Below, in pieces: positions 26,147 to 35,817 of a stretch of DNA of 64,000 bases. The DNA lies in contig DYJC01000010.1 of assembly GCA_020723305.1 (NCBI GenBank), positions 1 to 64,000 on the forward strand. Reading direction: 5' to 3'. How positions within the stretch are numbered: the stretch's first letter is position 1; each line of letters opens with the position of its first letter. The notes beneath the pieces are model-generated. The model was not told the DNA's origin, searched no databases, and saw nothing but the letters and a program-made list of their open reading frames with translations. The translations under genes were made by a program, and so were the position numbers. This DNA comes from Desulfosudis oleivorans (GTDB lineage Bacteria; Desulfobacterota; Desulfobacteria; Desulfobacterales; SURF-7).

Positions 26147-27442
26147 TTAAATTGCTAAAAACCGCAGCAGGTAGAAATATCCAAAACCGGCTGCCATCAG
26201 ATAGACACAGGGTTTCCACAGGTGACTGTAAACCGACTCCATGGATGATTCAAAATACTGATTGGAAAGAATCAGGCACAAGTGCACCGGAGATAGCAGT
26301 ACGCCGCTGAATCCGAAAACCATGGCCAGCATGATGTATGGATAGATATTGGCCCCTGGATCCAGGGATGCGATCAATGGAATCACGATGGGAAATGAAC
26401 TTCCTACAAACGCGATGGTGATTCCGGTAATCAGTCCTACTAGAAACGGGAGAATGGCGACAATCAGCACCAGGGGGATTTTCAGAAATGTCAGCTCCCG
26501 TGAAATCGCCTCCACGGCGCTGCCGTCCTCCAGCATACCTTTGAACACCAGGATGCTGAAAATCATGTATACCATTTTCAGGGTCTGGGGATTGAAAATA
26601 ATGTGTGTTATCTCCTGAACCGTCATCCGGTTGGATTGCCAGACCAGAAATATGGAAACAAAAAGTGAAACAATCAGTCCAGCTTCCTTTCCCAGAACCC
26701 AGCCGGGAGATATCCATGAAAAAATTCCGCCCAGCCCGATCCCGGCAACAATCACGATCATCACGGGAAGGAGTTCTCTGAAAAACGGGATCATGCTTTG
26801 TTTTTCCGGATCAGCCGATTCCGGTGTCCGGGAAGATGGATCTTCCGTAAGATAAGAATATCCGACAGACAATACAAACAAGGTTAAAGGCCCCTGGTAG
26901 AGCATCAGGGAGATCAGGCTGGTGCTTTTTGCCAAAGCAATAACCAGAAGGATACCGGGATACAAGGGCCACCAGTACTCCCATATATGCCGGAACCAGT
27001 AGTTGATAAAACTGAGTTTTGCCGCAGAATAATCTGAATTGGAACCCAGCTCCTTTACCATGGGAGCGGAAAACACCGCGCCGCCAGGCATGGGCAGCAG
27101 ACCGATCAGAGCTGGAAAAACCACAATATTCAATCTGGAATGACGGATCAACCCCTTGAAATTTGCAAGAAGCCTCTTCATCTGCCCGGTGGTCTCCATG
27201 GAATTGCTCAGTACCAGAATCAGGGATACGATTACCGCCAAGGCCAGGGTCTGTGAAGATATTACAGACAATAACATGGATCTGCCCATGGCCCAGGGAC
27301 TCAACCCAAAAAACACCCCCATGCAGACGGCGCCCAGAAAAAAGGCGTTGCCGAGGGACAGATTTTTCCGGACACAAACAATCACAATGGAAAAAACCAT
27401 GAACAGGCGGATCAGTGCCGGTATCTGATCAAAAAAGGTCAT
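26147..27442 (-). CDS. DUF401 family integral membrane protein
   Basis: A 431-residue, very hydrophobic protein with about ten membrane segments. The sequence FPALIGLLPMPGGAVFSAPMV and the following NYWFRHIWEYWWPLYPG are hallmarks of the DUF401 family of putative permeases. The spacing to the CoA transferase upstream is 18 bases, so it may import or export a carboxylic acid handled by that enzyme. This is inferred from context only. Confidence 0.8.
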   Translation of the reverse strand: MTFFDQIPALIRLFMVFSIVIVCVRKNLSLGNAFFLGAVCMGVFFGLSPWAMGRSMLLSVISSQTLALAVIVSLILVLSNSMETTGQMKRLLANFKGLIRHSRLNIVVFPALIGLLPMPGGAVFSAPMVKELGSNSDYSAAKLSFINYWFRHIWEYWWPLYPGILLVIALAKSTSLISLMLYQGPLTLFVLSVGYSYLTEDPSSRTPESADPEKQSMIPFFRELLPVMIVIVAGIGLGGIFSWISPGWVLGKEAGLIVSLFVSIFLVWQSNRMTVQEITHIIFNPQTLKMVYMIFSILVFKGMLEDGSAVEAISRELTFLKIPLVLIVAILPFLVGLITGITIAFVGSSFPIVIPLIASLDPGANIYPYIMLAMVFGFSGVLLSPVHLCLILSNQYFESSMESVYSHLWKPCVYLMAAGFGYFYLLRFLAI

Positions 27443-27460
27443 ACAGATCCATCTCCGGTT

Positions 27461-28696
27461 CTATTTTACAACGCCCTGTTTTTTCAGCGCCTCGATCTCC
27501 CCGGAACCATATCCGATCTCTTTCAGGATTTCAGCGGTATGCTCGCCGATTCCCGGAGCGGAGAACCTTGTTCCCACATGATTTGCGCTGAAATGGATGG
27601 GATATCCCGGAATGTTGATCTTCCCGAGGCTGCGATGTTCATAGGGAACCACATACCCGTTGACAATCGCCTGGGGATCATGTTCCACTTCCGTTACATG
27701 CAGTACCGGACAGAACATCAGTCCAAGCGGCTGAAACACCTCCATCCATTCATCCCTGGTTTTTTTCAGAAAATCCGCATCAAACATCTCAATCAGCTCC
27801 GGACTGGTCATTGGCCTGGCTGCTTCATCCGTGTATTTCCTGTCTTTCAGAAGCATCTCCCTGCCCATGGCTTTGCAAAAAACCGACCAGTACTTTTCCT
27901 CTGGATGGTGGGTTCCGATAATCCATTTTCCATCCTTGCACTGGAAACGGTTGCGAAGCGGAGAGTGATGTGTCCGGACGCCTGTTACGCAGGGATTGAC
28001 GGAAAGCGCCGAAGACAGCATCATGTTGGGATGCTGCATCCAAAGGGCTGTGCTGTATAGCGAGACATGAATCTCCTGGCCGATCCCCTGTCTTTCCTTG
28101 ACCAGAAGAGCGGTCAGAATGGCATGGCTGGCGGCAATGGCCGTGGATTGATCCAGAACGCCCAGGTGCAGCATGGAAGGCTCGGATGATCCGGTTGCAA
28201 ACATCAACCCGGACCGCGCCTGCCCCAAAGGATCAAAGGCGCCGATATTGCTCATGGGGCCTTCCGGCCCGTATCCGGAAACATTGGCATGGATAATCTT
28301 CGGATTGACGGCTGAAAGGGTTTCATAATCGATTCCCAGCTTTTTCTTGGTTGTTTTCCGGAGGTTTGTCAGGAATACATCCGATTCCCGGATCAACTGG
28401 AGAAAAATCTCCCGTCCCTTTTCAGTTGTGATATCCAGATAAATGCCCCTTTTGTTCCGGTTGGAAACCTCGTGCATGATGCTTTCACCATTCGGCATGG
28501 CCATGTCGATTTCCGCTACTTTGGTCCAGTACCGTTCCGGATCTCCGAAACCGGATTCAATTTTTATGATGTCTGCGCCAAGATCTCCCAGAATCGCCGT
28601 ACCGCCGGGGCCGGCATGAAAAACACCGTATTCCAGTATTTTAATCCCGGAAAGAGGCATGGGCTTGTTTTTTTTCTGTTCTGTTGTGTCTGTCAT
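27461..28696 (-). CDS. Family III CoA transferase (CaiB/BaiF type)
   Basis: The 411-residue protein starts GIKILEYGVFHAGPGGTAILGDLGADIIKIE, the family's N-terminal signature. The catalytic Asp is in GAFDPLGQA near residue 150. Family III enzymes move CoA between acyl-CoA and a carboxylic acid, as in carnitine, oxalate or aromatic acid metabolism. It heads a probable operon with DUF401 permease and DUF4442 protein, suggesting uptake and CoA activation of an organic acid. The specific acid cannot be read. Confidence 0.9.
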   Translation of the reverse strand: MTDTTEQKKNKPMPLSGIKILEYGVFHAGPGGTAILGDLGADIIKIESGFGDPERYWTKVAEIDMAMPNGESIMHEVSNRNKRGIYLDITTEKGREIFLQLIRESDVFLTNLRKTTKKKLGIDYETLSAVNPKIIHANVSGYGPEGPMSNIGAFDPLGQARSGLMFATGSSEPSMLHLGVLDQSTAIAASHAILTALLVKERQGIGQEIHVSLYSTALWMQHPNMMLSSALSVNPCVTGVRTHHSPLRNRFQCKDGKWIIGTHHPEEKYWSVFCKAMGREMLLKDRKYTDEAARPMTSPELIEMFDADFLKKTRDEWMEVFQPLGLMFCPVLHVTEVEHDPQAIVNGYVVPYEHRSLGKINIPGYPIHFSANHVGTRFSAPGIGEHTAEILKEIGYGSGEIEALKKQGVVK

Positions 28697-28917
28697 TTTT
28701 GTTATCTATCCTTATTTTTAATCTATTCCCAAAAGTTCAATCATTTCCTGTTGACATCCTGAATAAGATATCTCAAGATCATTCTGATCCGGACGATATT
28801 CTCATATATTGCGCTGACTGCACAAACGATATTTCTGTTTTTTCCATGTTTTTTCCTCCACCTTCCATCTGAGTCCCGGGTTCGGAACAGAAATCAAACC
28901 AAAACCAGGAGGATTGC

Positions 28918-29103
28918 ATGAAACAATCAGCTATCCGACAGCAGCAGGATGATCGAGGCGGCAGAAGACGGTTAAAGGACAGACGGTTCCAGGTTCCGGC
29001 AGCGCCGCCCGGCGAAGAAAAAAGAACCAACTGGCGCAGGCGGAGTGGAATAGATCAGAGGATTCAAAAGCAGGAGCGTACATTTGTTGAAAAAAAAGAA
29101 TAA
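28918..29103 (+). CDS. Small, highly basic hypothetical protein
   Basis: The ATG follows CCAGGAGGATTGC, a strong ribosome-binding sequence, and opens a 61-residue frame rich in Arg and Lys with repeated R-R-x-x-D-R motifs (GRRRLKDRRF, WRRRSGIDQR). Such composition suits nucleic acid or membrane-phosphate binding. No family was recognised. The following TTG-started frame overlaps its end. Confidence 0.5.
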   Translation: MKQSAIRQQQDDRGGRRRLKDRRFQVPAAPPGEEKRTNWRRRSGIDQRIQKQERTFVEKKE

Positions 29104-29278
29104 CCGGCAGTCCCACAAGCAGATGGAACTGTTTAATACCGCTGCATCTAAACCCCCAAGCCGGAACATGGATGGCATGAAGTTTCAAACCTTCCGGATC
29201 GAAAAAATTTCCATGAGTTCCACACCCATGTCGTTTGATTTTGCTGCAGAGGTGCTGTCAAAAGCATTCACTACATAG
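29084..29278 (+). CDS. Possible small hypothetical protein
   Basis: A TTG codon at 29084, behind CAGGAG, opens a 64-residue frame overlapping the previous one by 20 bases. The C-terminal SMSFDFAAEVLSKAFTT looks like a helix. Nothing else supports function, and it may be an overlapping artefact. Confidence 0.35.
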   Translation: MLKKKNNRQSHKQMELFNTAASKPPSRNMDGMKFQTFRIEKISMSSTPMSFDFAAEVLSKAFTT

Positions 29279-29380
29279 TACCTCGAAAAAACACGGATAT
29301 TTTTTTTGCTTCCCAGGGTAATCGCATTTGGGATGCCAACTTATAAATTCCCCCTTGAGGGCCTTGGGGGGTGTCTTGGT

Positions 29381-30640
29381 TTACTTCCTACTTTTTGCGC
29401 CAACCCCGAACTGTTTCCGGTTGCGATCGATCTCCAGGGCTGTTTTCAGACCCTTGTCCCGGACCGCATAGATCTTGAGTCCGAGCCTTCCCATGCGGAA
29501 AAACCGCTTCCCGTATTTTTTCAAATCCTTAAAATCGATTTCAAAGCCCAGGCCCGGCAATGTCGGGGGATGGATTATGCCGCGGTCATGATGAAATTTC
29601 TCCACAAGCAATCCGTCCCGCTTTTCCACAATCCATGATGGCGGATTCAAAGGATACTCCAGAGGTTTTACGCCATTGAAACCGCTGGCCAGCATCATCT
29701 GAAGGTTAACGGCAAAACCAATACCGTTTGTCCAGGTATGAGGAGTATAGATAAGATTATGTTCCCGGCAGAGCCTTGCCACTTCCATGGTCTGGGAAAT
29801 ACCTCCGGTCATGATGGCATCGGGCTGAAAAATGTTATAGCATCTTCTCTCGATCATCATCTTGAGTTCCGGCAGACCATTGGTATGAATCTCCCCTCCG
29901 CTGATCGGTACCCGGCTGTACGCGCTCAGGGCGATCTGGTCTTCATAGGCATCCATGGGAAGCGGCTCTTCCAGCCAGGCTACCCCCAAATCCGCGCAGG
30001 CGTCTGCAAATTTTTTCGCGCGGGCAAGATCCCACAGCGGCGCATCGCTCACTATGGTTACACGCCAGGCCTGATTGGCATCCACGCCGATCTTCATCTT
30101 GTCGCCTATGGCCTTTGCAACTGCTTCCACCTGTTGAATGTCTTTTTCGATCTGAAAATCGTGAACCCGGAGTTTTACGCTTCGAAAGCCTTCCTCATAC
30201 CGCTGCTGAACCTCTTCCACCCGTGCTTCCGGTGATTTGACTTCGCCGGTTGACGCATACAAGGCGACCGGCTCGGCCTTTCCCCCCAGAAGTTCAAATA
30301 CAGGTTTGTTTTCCAGTTTGCCTTTGATATCCCAGAATGCGGGCTCCATCCAGTTGGCGCGGACACCCAGATAGGAAACTTCACGAAGCCGCTGCTGGAT
30401 CAAATTCATATCTGTCGCGTCCAGATCAATCAGATAGGGTGCGATCAGATATCCCAGGCCTTTTCGCTCGGATGCAATGGCCGGCCCTGCGGAAAACCCT
30501 TCCACACCGGAGTCGGTGATGATACGAACCAGATCAAAACGGTTATCAATGGATGGATACCCTGGAATCCAGCTTGGATAAAATGGCTTATCCAGCGGAA
30601 TCCGGACATGGTACATCTCAATGCATTTGATTTTGCTCAT
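29381..30640 (-). CDS. Enolase-superfamily enzyme (mandelate racemase / muconate lactonizing group)
   Basis: A 419-residue enolase-superfamily protein. The barrel carries K-x-R in SVKLRVHD, the metal ligands in GVDANQAW, WLEEPLP and SGGEIHT, and the late YTPHTWTNGIG with His. These match the arrangement of mandelate racemase / muconate lactonizing enzymes or sugar-acid dehydratases, which abstract a proton next to a carboxylate. The substrate cannot be assigned. It is read in the same direction as the membrane-protein gene 24 bases upstream. Confidence 0.88.
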   Translation of the reverse strand: MSKIKCIEMYHVRIPLDKPFYPSWIPGYPSIDNRFDLVRIITDSGVEGFSAGPAIASERKGLGYLIAPYLIDLDATDMNLIQQRLREVSYLGVRANWMEPAFWDIKGKLENKPVFELLGGKAEPVALYASTGEVKSPEARVEEVQQRYEEGFRSVKLRVHDFQIEKDIQQVEAVAKAIGDKMKIGVDANQAWRVTIVSDAPLWDLARAKKFADACADLGVAWLEEPLPMDAYEDQIALSAYSRVPISGGEIHTNGLPELKMMIERRCYNIFQPDAIMTGGISQTMEVARLCREHNLIYTPHTWTNGIGFAVNLQMMLASGFNGVKPLEYPLNPPSWIVEKRDGLLVEKFHHDRGIIHPPTLPGLGFEIDFKDLKKYGKRFFRMGRLGLKIYAVRDKGLKTALEIDRNRKQFGVGAKSRK

Positions 30641-30664
30641 ATCATCAACCTCCTGATCTCTGAT

Positions 30665-31318
30665 CTAATAGGTCCAGCCAAACACACCCAGCCCTAAGAT
30701 ATTGCCGACGATTGCGATCAGATAGATACAACTGATCGTAATGATTTTATTTTTATAGGTCTTCATACCGACCACCAATAACGCAGCCACATAAAAATGT
30801 AAATAGCCGAACAGGAAAATCAGCCACACACCGGCAAAGGTTCGATTCCAGAAAGAATATTCCCACACCAAATGACCGCCGTAATTGAGTACACATTCCA
30901 CAAAAACGCAGAAAACAGAGTAACCGATTGCCCAGAACCACCAGTTCGGAATGCCCAGGACTTTCTCCTCTCTGTCCTCGGAAATGGTGTTGTAGTAGAT
31001 GATGCCGGAGATGGCAAACATGAACATGATTTCAATGTTCCAGCCGATCATGGTTCGAAGGGCAGTGTCTCCCGGCGTGGTCCAGAAGGCGGATCGTCCG
31101 GTCAAGTGAAACACCCAGCCGTTCCAGGTCTCATTGATGAAATCCATTCCAAAGACCGTGAGTCCGGCCAGAATCGCGTTCCAGTTTCCGGTCTCTTTGG
31201 CTTTTTTCATTTCAGAGGTATAGATGTAAAAAACAATTGCCAGTAACGGGATCACATACCACTTGAGCATGGTAAGATCCCGAAGCCCGTTGAGTGCTTG
31301 AATGCTTGCTTCCGTCAT
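30665..31318 (-). CDS. Unrecognised integral membrane protein
   Basis: A 217-residue protein with about six hydrophobic segments. Several conserved-looking aromatic pairs (NETWNGWVFHLTGRSAFW, IPNWWFWAIGYS, VWEYSFWNRTFAG) lie in the loops. No family could be named. It is 24 bases upstream of the enolase-superfamily gene and could be a transporter or a membrane partner. Confidence 0.65.
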   Translation of the reverse strand: MTEASIQALNGLRDLTMLKWYVIPLLAIVFYIYTSEMKKAKETGNWNAILAGLTVFGMDFINETWNGWVFHLTGRSAFWTTPGDTALRTMIGWNIEIMFMFAISGIIYYNTISEDREEKVLGIPNWWFWAIGYSVFCVFVECVLNYGGHLVWEYSFWNRTFAGVWLIFLFGYLHFYVAALLVVGMKTYKNKIITISCIYLIAIVGNILGLGVFGWTY

Positions 31319-31404
31319 GGTTCATTCCTCCTGATCGTTGATGTTGTTATGACTGCCGCGCCTGTCGGACATAAACCTGAGATTGCAAAAGAATGAAAAT
31401 TTCC

Positions 31405-32031
31405 CTATCTTTTTTTGGCAAAATCAGGGGCGCACAAACCCCGTAATATCAGTTCCGTTCCAGCCTCAACCATCCGGGAGATAGACTGCGTTTCCGAAGC
31501 AACCGATGTCTTGATCAGGAACGTGATATAGATCGAAAACAGAAACTCGGTGGTCACATCGATGTCAACCGGATAAAACCTCCCCTGGCTCACTCCCTGC
31601 TGCAACACAACCCGGATCAACTCCATGGCACCCAGATTGATTTCCAGAAAGCGATCCTGCTCCCTCGACAGGGTAAAAATCCCTGGGTCATTCAAAACAA
31701 CTGCATGAAGATCCTTATGAGAGAACAGGTATTTAAAAGCCCTGGATACCATAGCCCTGAATTTTTCCGCGATATCCTCCACCTGTTCGATCTCACGGCC
31801 GACAGTGTCCCTCCAGCGGATCAGTTCATTTCCAACGGTTTTTTCATACAGATCTTTCTTGTTGGCCACATAAAAATAGATATTGCTCTTGGTCATCCCC
31901 ATTTTCTGCGCAACATCTTCAATGGTGGTTTTCTTATACCCATACCGGGCAAACATCTTCAGGGCAACCTGAAGGATCTCGTGCAGTTTTGCTTCTTTGT
32001 CGTTTTTTGAATTTTTGAATGATTGACTCAT
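31405..32031 (-). CDS. TetR-family transcriptional regulator
   Basis: The N-terminal helix-turn-helix (ALKMFARYGYKKTTIEDVAQKMGMTKSNIYFYVANKKDLYE) is typical TetR. The remainder is the helical ligand-binding domain. Its gene lies upstream of the membrane protein and enolase-superfamily genes on the same strand, and it may control them or the TesB gene that ends upstream of it. Confidence 0.92.
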   Translation of the reverse strand: MSQSFKNSKNDKEAKLHEILQVALKMFARYGYKKTTIEDVAQKMGMTKSNIYFYVANKKDLYEKTVGNELIRWRDTVGREIEQVEDIAEKFRAMVSRAFKYLFSHKDLHAVVLNDPGIFTLSREQDRFLEINLGAMELIRVVLQQGVSQGRFYPVDIDVTTEFLFSIYITFLIKTSVASETQSISRMVEAGTELILRGLCAPDFAKKR

Positions 32032-32033
32032 TT

Positions 32034-32069
32034 GTTCAAATAATCATAAAACAGGTGGGTTGTCAACCC
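32034..32069 (-). promoter_or_regulatory. Candidate promoter of the TetR gene
   Basis: On the minus strand TTGACA (in GGGGTTGACAACCC) is followed after 17 bases by a TTATTT sequence near the TetR start codon. The -35 lies inside a 13-base palindrome, GGGTT-GTC-AACCC, that could bind the repressor. Confidence 0.35.
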
Positions 32070-32157
32070 CTTTAGTGTCGTGGTTTCGTCATGATTCTGA
32101 AAACCGCTTTCAATTTATACTTTTAAAAAAAACAGGCAAAGGTCATTGCAACGAATA

Positions 32158-33042
32158 CTATTTCCTGGGCCGGTACCGGATCAGACCCTCCTGGGTGGTG
32201 GAAGCGACCAGCCGCCCGTCTCGGGTGAAAATATTGCCGTGCGTAAGCCCCCTTGCCTTGCTTGCACTGGGGCTTTCCATGACATACAGTAGCCACTCGT
32301 CAATCCGGAAGTCACGATGAAACCACATGGCATGATCCAGGCTTGCGACCTGCATGGCTGGCTCCCAGAATGTGTGGCCGTGGGGATACAGCGCGGTGGC
32401 AACCAGCCCGAAATCAGAGGCATATGCCAATAAATATTTATGCACGGAAATATCATCCGGCATTTTATGGATGGTTTTGAACCAGGTGTATCGAACCGGT
32501 TTTTCTTTGGTAGGCGCAAACGGATTGATCGGGTTTACCGGCCGGATCTCTATCGGTTTCACACACAATATTTTATCGCGGATTGAGACCGGAATTTTAT
32601 CTTTTACACGCATCGCTCTTTCCATTTCCGACGGAAGCCCTTCAGGGCCGGGAACGTCAGGAGGAGATGCCTGGTGTTCAAAACCTTCTTCCTGGATTTG
32701 AAAAGATGCAGACAGGGAAAAAATGGCCTGGCCTTTTTGAATGGCGACCACCCGCCTGGTTGTAAAGCTTTTACCATCCCGGATGCAGTCGACCTGATAG
32801 ACAATCGATTTGGTCGGATCACCGGGTCTCATGAAATATCCATGCAGGCTGTGCACACCCCGTTCCGGTGTAACGGTTTGGGAGGCGGCGGACAGCGCCT
32901 GTCCCAGAACCTGCCCGCCGAAAAGATTTCCAAAGCCCAGATCCTGGCTGTCACCGCGGAAAATGTTCTCTTCTATTTTTTCAAGCTTCAACAGCTCCAG
33001 CAAATGATCCAATGCATTATCATATAGAACACATTCCGTCAT
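32158..33042 (-). CDS. tesB: Acyl-CoA thioesterase II
   Basis: The 294-residue protein has the double hotdog layout of TesB. FRGDSQDLGFGNLFGGQVLGQ opens it, HSLHGYFMRPGD follows, and the active-site Asp, Ser and Gln lie in LDHAMWFH, ESPSASKARGL and STTQEGLIR. It hydrolyses medium- to long-chain acyl-CoA and may relieve CoA sequestration in fatty or aromatic acid metabolism. Confidence 0.93.
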   Translation of the reverse strand: MTECVLYDNALDHLLELLKLEKIEENIFRGDSQDLGFGNLFGGQVLGQALSAASQTVTPERGVHSLHGYFMRPGDPTKSIVYQVDCIRDGKSFTTRRVVAIQKGQAIFSLSASFQIQEEGFEHQASPPDVPGPEGLPSEMERAMRVKDKIPVSIRDKILCVKPIEIRPVNPINPFAPTKEKPVRYTWFKTIHKMPDDISVHKYLLAYASDFGLVATALYPHGHTFWEPAMQVASLDHAMWFHRDFRIDEWLLYVMESPSASKARGLTHGNIFTRDGRLVASTTQEGLIRYRPRK

Positions 33043-33223
33043 TGATCACCTCATTTTCGATAGGCTCGCGCAATGATTTTGTAATGAAATCCGAAATTCT
33101 GAATACAGCATCAGCCGATGAATTTCATAACTGATACGGGAACTTGATATAAATTATATGTATCAGCTTATCCAGGGATTGTAAAGCAGGTAAAGACATA
33201 AGGAAACCCGCTGGAAAAAAACG

Positions 33224-34630
33224 ATGATTCAAAACACGTCATACACGCTGGTCGGATATGCAATACCAATCATCTCCATGATCATTGCAAAAGCAATGGG
33301 GTTTACCAGTTATTCATTTAAAAGCTTAGTGATTTTAGGTTTGTCTGCCTATGTACTGACACTCACCATCCTGTACATTTTTCATGTAAAAGATGAAAAA
33401 GAATATACTATCCGGTTTGTCAATCAAACGACCCTTCTGCAATTCAGTGTCTGGATAGGGATTTATTTTTTCATGGTCCTGATCCTCAATGAAATCCGTT
33501 TATCTGCGCTATTCTTTGCCCTGATTGCATTTGTGTTTTTACTCTCTTCCTCGGACTTCAAAAAGTCTTTTGCTTTATCCATTCTGATATTCGGCATCTA
33601 TGTTGGCGCTTCCTATTCGACCATCACCTACATGAACCAGAAAGGCAATTTCGGTCTGGAACTATTCTATGCAATTCTGTTTTTCCTTGTAACGATTTTT
33701 ATTGCGCTTGTGTCCGATGAGTTTAAAAAAAAACAGAGAGAATTAATTCATGCAAAAAAAGCATCTGAAGATGCGCTGGAAATCCAGGAACAATTGAAAA
33801 AAAAGCTGGAAATTTTAAAAGAGAAAATATTTGCCGAAATCAAAAATAGTGCTCACTCACTCCTTGAATCGTCCCACAAGCTTTATGAGATTAACCGGCT
33901 GATTGATACCCAGGCTACCGAAACATCCTCTCAGGCAGAGGCCCTTCAAAAAGAAGCGTTAGAGGCGATCAATCTGTTTAAAGACATTGAATCCGGTGTT
34001 GAGAACATATTCATGTCGATTCTGGACATGAATGACAACTCCGGCAAAGCGGCTTCCGTTACCAACGAGGCTGTTGCCATGGCAGATGAATCCACAGCTC
34101 TCATTGAAAAACTGCGGATCAGTGTAAATGGCATCTCCAAGGTTACTGAAGTCATCACGGATATTTCCGAGCAGACCAACCTGCTGGCACTGAATGCCAC
34201 AATCGAGGCAGCAAGAGCCGGTGATGTTGGTAAGGGGTTTGCTGTTGTGGCGGATGAAATCAAAACACTGGCCCGGCAAACTGCTCAGGCAATCAAAGAG
34301 ATTGATCAAAAAATCAATATTAATCAGGCTTATTTCCAGGAAGTCTTTAAAAAAGTCGAAGCCATATCAAAGATAATTTCCAGTATGACCCGTATTCAGG
34401 ATGAAATTTCAAAAGCCATTGAGAAACAGACAACTTCCGCAGAAGAGATCGCCAGCCGCGTTAGAATGGGCGCTGGTGGCAGCGGGGAAACCCTGGAAAG
34501 TATAAAAAGACTTGTAACATCCGTGACACAAACCAAAGCAGGCGTTTCTGAAATTTTGACGGCAACCAATGATCTTTCAAAAATGGCTCAAGATCTGAAC
34601 AAAGCCTGTGAAAACAATCCCACTGTATAA
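33224..34630 (+). CDS. Methyl-accepting chemotaxis protein
   Basis: The N-terminal half has six or so hydrophobic segments, without an obvious periplasmic sensor domain, so the signal may be sensed within the membrane. A coiled coil follows, then the MCP signalling hairpin with [19 protein letters not shown] (near residue 325). Methylation sites are not resolvable by eye. The hairpin tip engages CheA/CheW. No che genes are adjacent. Confidence 0.92.
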   Translation: MIQNTSYTLVGYAIPIISMIIAKAMGFTSYSFKSLVILGLSAYVLTLTILYIFHVKDEKEYTIRFVNQTTLLQFSVWIGIYFFMVLILNEIRLSALFFALIAFVFLLSSSDFKKSFALSILIFGIYVGASYSTITYMNQKGNFGLELFYAILFFLVTIFIALVSDEFKKKQRELIHAKKASEDALEIQEQLKKKLEILKEKIFAEIKNSAHSLLESSHKLYEINRLIDTQATETSSQAEALQKEALEAINLFKDIESGVENIFMSILDMNDNSGKAASVTNEAVAMADESTALIEKLRISVNGISKVTEVITDISEQTNLLALNATIEAARAGDVGKGFAVVADEIKTLARQTAQAIKEIDQKININQAYFQEVFKKVEAISKIISSMTRIQDEISKAIEKQTTSAEEIASRVRMGAGGSGETLESIKRLVTSVTQTKAGVSEILTATNDLSKMAQDLNKACENNPTV

Positions 34631-34872
34631 GCATCCGGTTAATTATCATCCGATCCTCTTGAATATTAAAATATTTCCTGATATTGAAACCTAACAACTT
34701 TCACGTATCAAAAATTTGTGATCATCAACAGACAGAACTTGCTCGAATATCGTCATACCGGTGCCGGCCGGGCATATGCGCAAAAATCAATTGCCGCCTG
34801 ATCCAAAACCAGGAATTGGAAAAAACCGGTTGTGAAGGGATAACCGTTGACACAGAAAAAAAGGAGAGTTCT

Positions 34873-35796
34873 ATGGTGAAGTTTCGAAAGCAGACCTTAC
34901 TGATGCCTCTTTTGGCGATCATGCTCATGGGTTGTACCAGTGCAGCACGGACAGAAATGATGATCAGCAACATGAAACCGATCATGGAAAAAATGAGTAT
35001 TTCAACAAATCAAAACAAGGATGTGGAAACCGTACGCCAGGCCATGCCGGCAAGCCTGATCCAGCTTGACGGATTTATTGAAGCATCCCCGGACAACCGG
35101 GATCTTCTCCTCAGAGCAGCAGAAGCTTACAGCGGGTATGCTTTTCTTTTTGTGGAAGATGTTGATAAATGGCGGGCTGCAAAACTCCATAAAAAAGCCC
35201 GGGACTATGCTTTACGGGCCCTAAAACAAAACGAGGCAATGGGAGATCCTCTGGCAAGTTCAAATGACGAATTTGAAAAAGGATTGAAAGAACTCACCAA
35301 GGACGATGCACGGGCCCTGTTTTTTTCCACAAACAGCTGGCTCTCCTACCTGGGACTGGGATGGAAAATTGATGGGTCCATTGTGAACGACCGCCCAAAA
35401 GTCCTTGCCATGATGGATCGGATGATGGAGCTTGACGAGAACTTTAACTTTGGCGCGATTCATGTTATATTCGGATCCTATCTCTCTGTAAAGTCCAATG
35501 ACATGGGCGGGGATCTCGAGCTTGCAAAAGTTCATTTTGACAAAGCGTTTCAGATATCGGAATCAAAATTTTTACCCTGGCATCTTCTGTTTGCCAAATA
35601 TTATTGTGTTCAAACCCAGGATCGGGAGCTTTTTGTCTCTACCCTGAACAAGATTATTACGGCTCCTGAAGATCTGCTCCCGGAAAAAGCCTTTGCCAAT
35701 GAAGCCACCAAGGAAAAGGCAAAAAGGCTGATGGAAAAGGTCGATATTTTCTTTGAAAAAGACGGTGCATACCTGAAAAAGAACCTGTATTTATAA
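34873..35796 (+). CDS. Lipoprotein, TRAP-transporter TatT-like component
   Basis: The ATG at 34873 follows AAGGAGAG and starts a lipoprotein signal peptide with lipobox LMGC. The upstream extension to 34684 has no such support. The mature 290 residues are helical with TPR-like periodicity and resemble the T component (TatT) found with some TRAP transporters, which is thought to help recruit ligand at the membrane. No TRAP permease lies nearby, but a TRAP binding protein is encoded at 56374. Spacing to the next gene is 21 bases. Confidence 0.65.
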   Translation: MVKFRKQTLLMPLLAIMLMGCTSAARTEMMISNMKPIMEKMSISTNQNKDVETVRQAMPASLIQLDGFIEASPDNRDLLLRAAEAYSGYAFLFVEDVDKWRAAKLHKKARDYALRALKQNEAMGDPLASSNDEFEKGLKELTKDDARALFFSTNSWLSYLGLGWKIDGSIVNDRPKVLAMMDRMMELDENFNFGAIHVIFGSYLSVKSNDMGGDLELAKVHFDKAFQISESKFLPWHLLFAKYYCVQTQDRELFVSTLNKIITAPEDLLPEKAFANEATKEKAKRLMEKVDIFFEKDGAYLKKNLYL

Positions 35797-35817
35797 ATCA
35801 ACATAAAGGAGATTTTT

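Noticed and set aside
27825-28060. Frames antisense to the CoA transferase
   Set aside because: Shadow frames; the CoA transferase sequence is complete and in family order.
29340-29370. Terminator after enolase-superfamily gene
   Set aside because: CCCCC and GGGGG arms can pair, but only with a poor loop and a weak T tract; not convincing.
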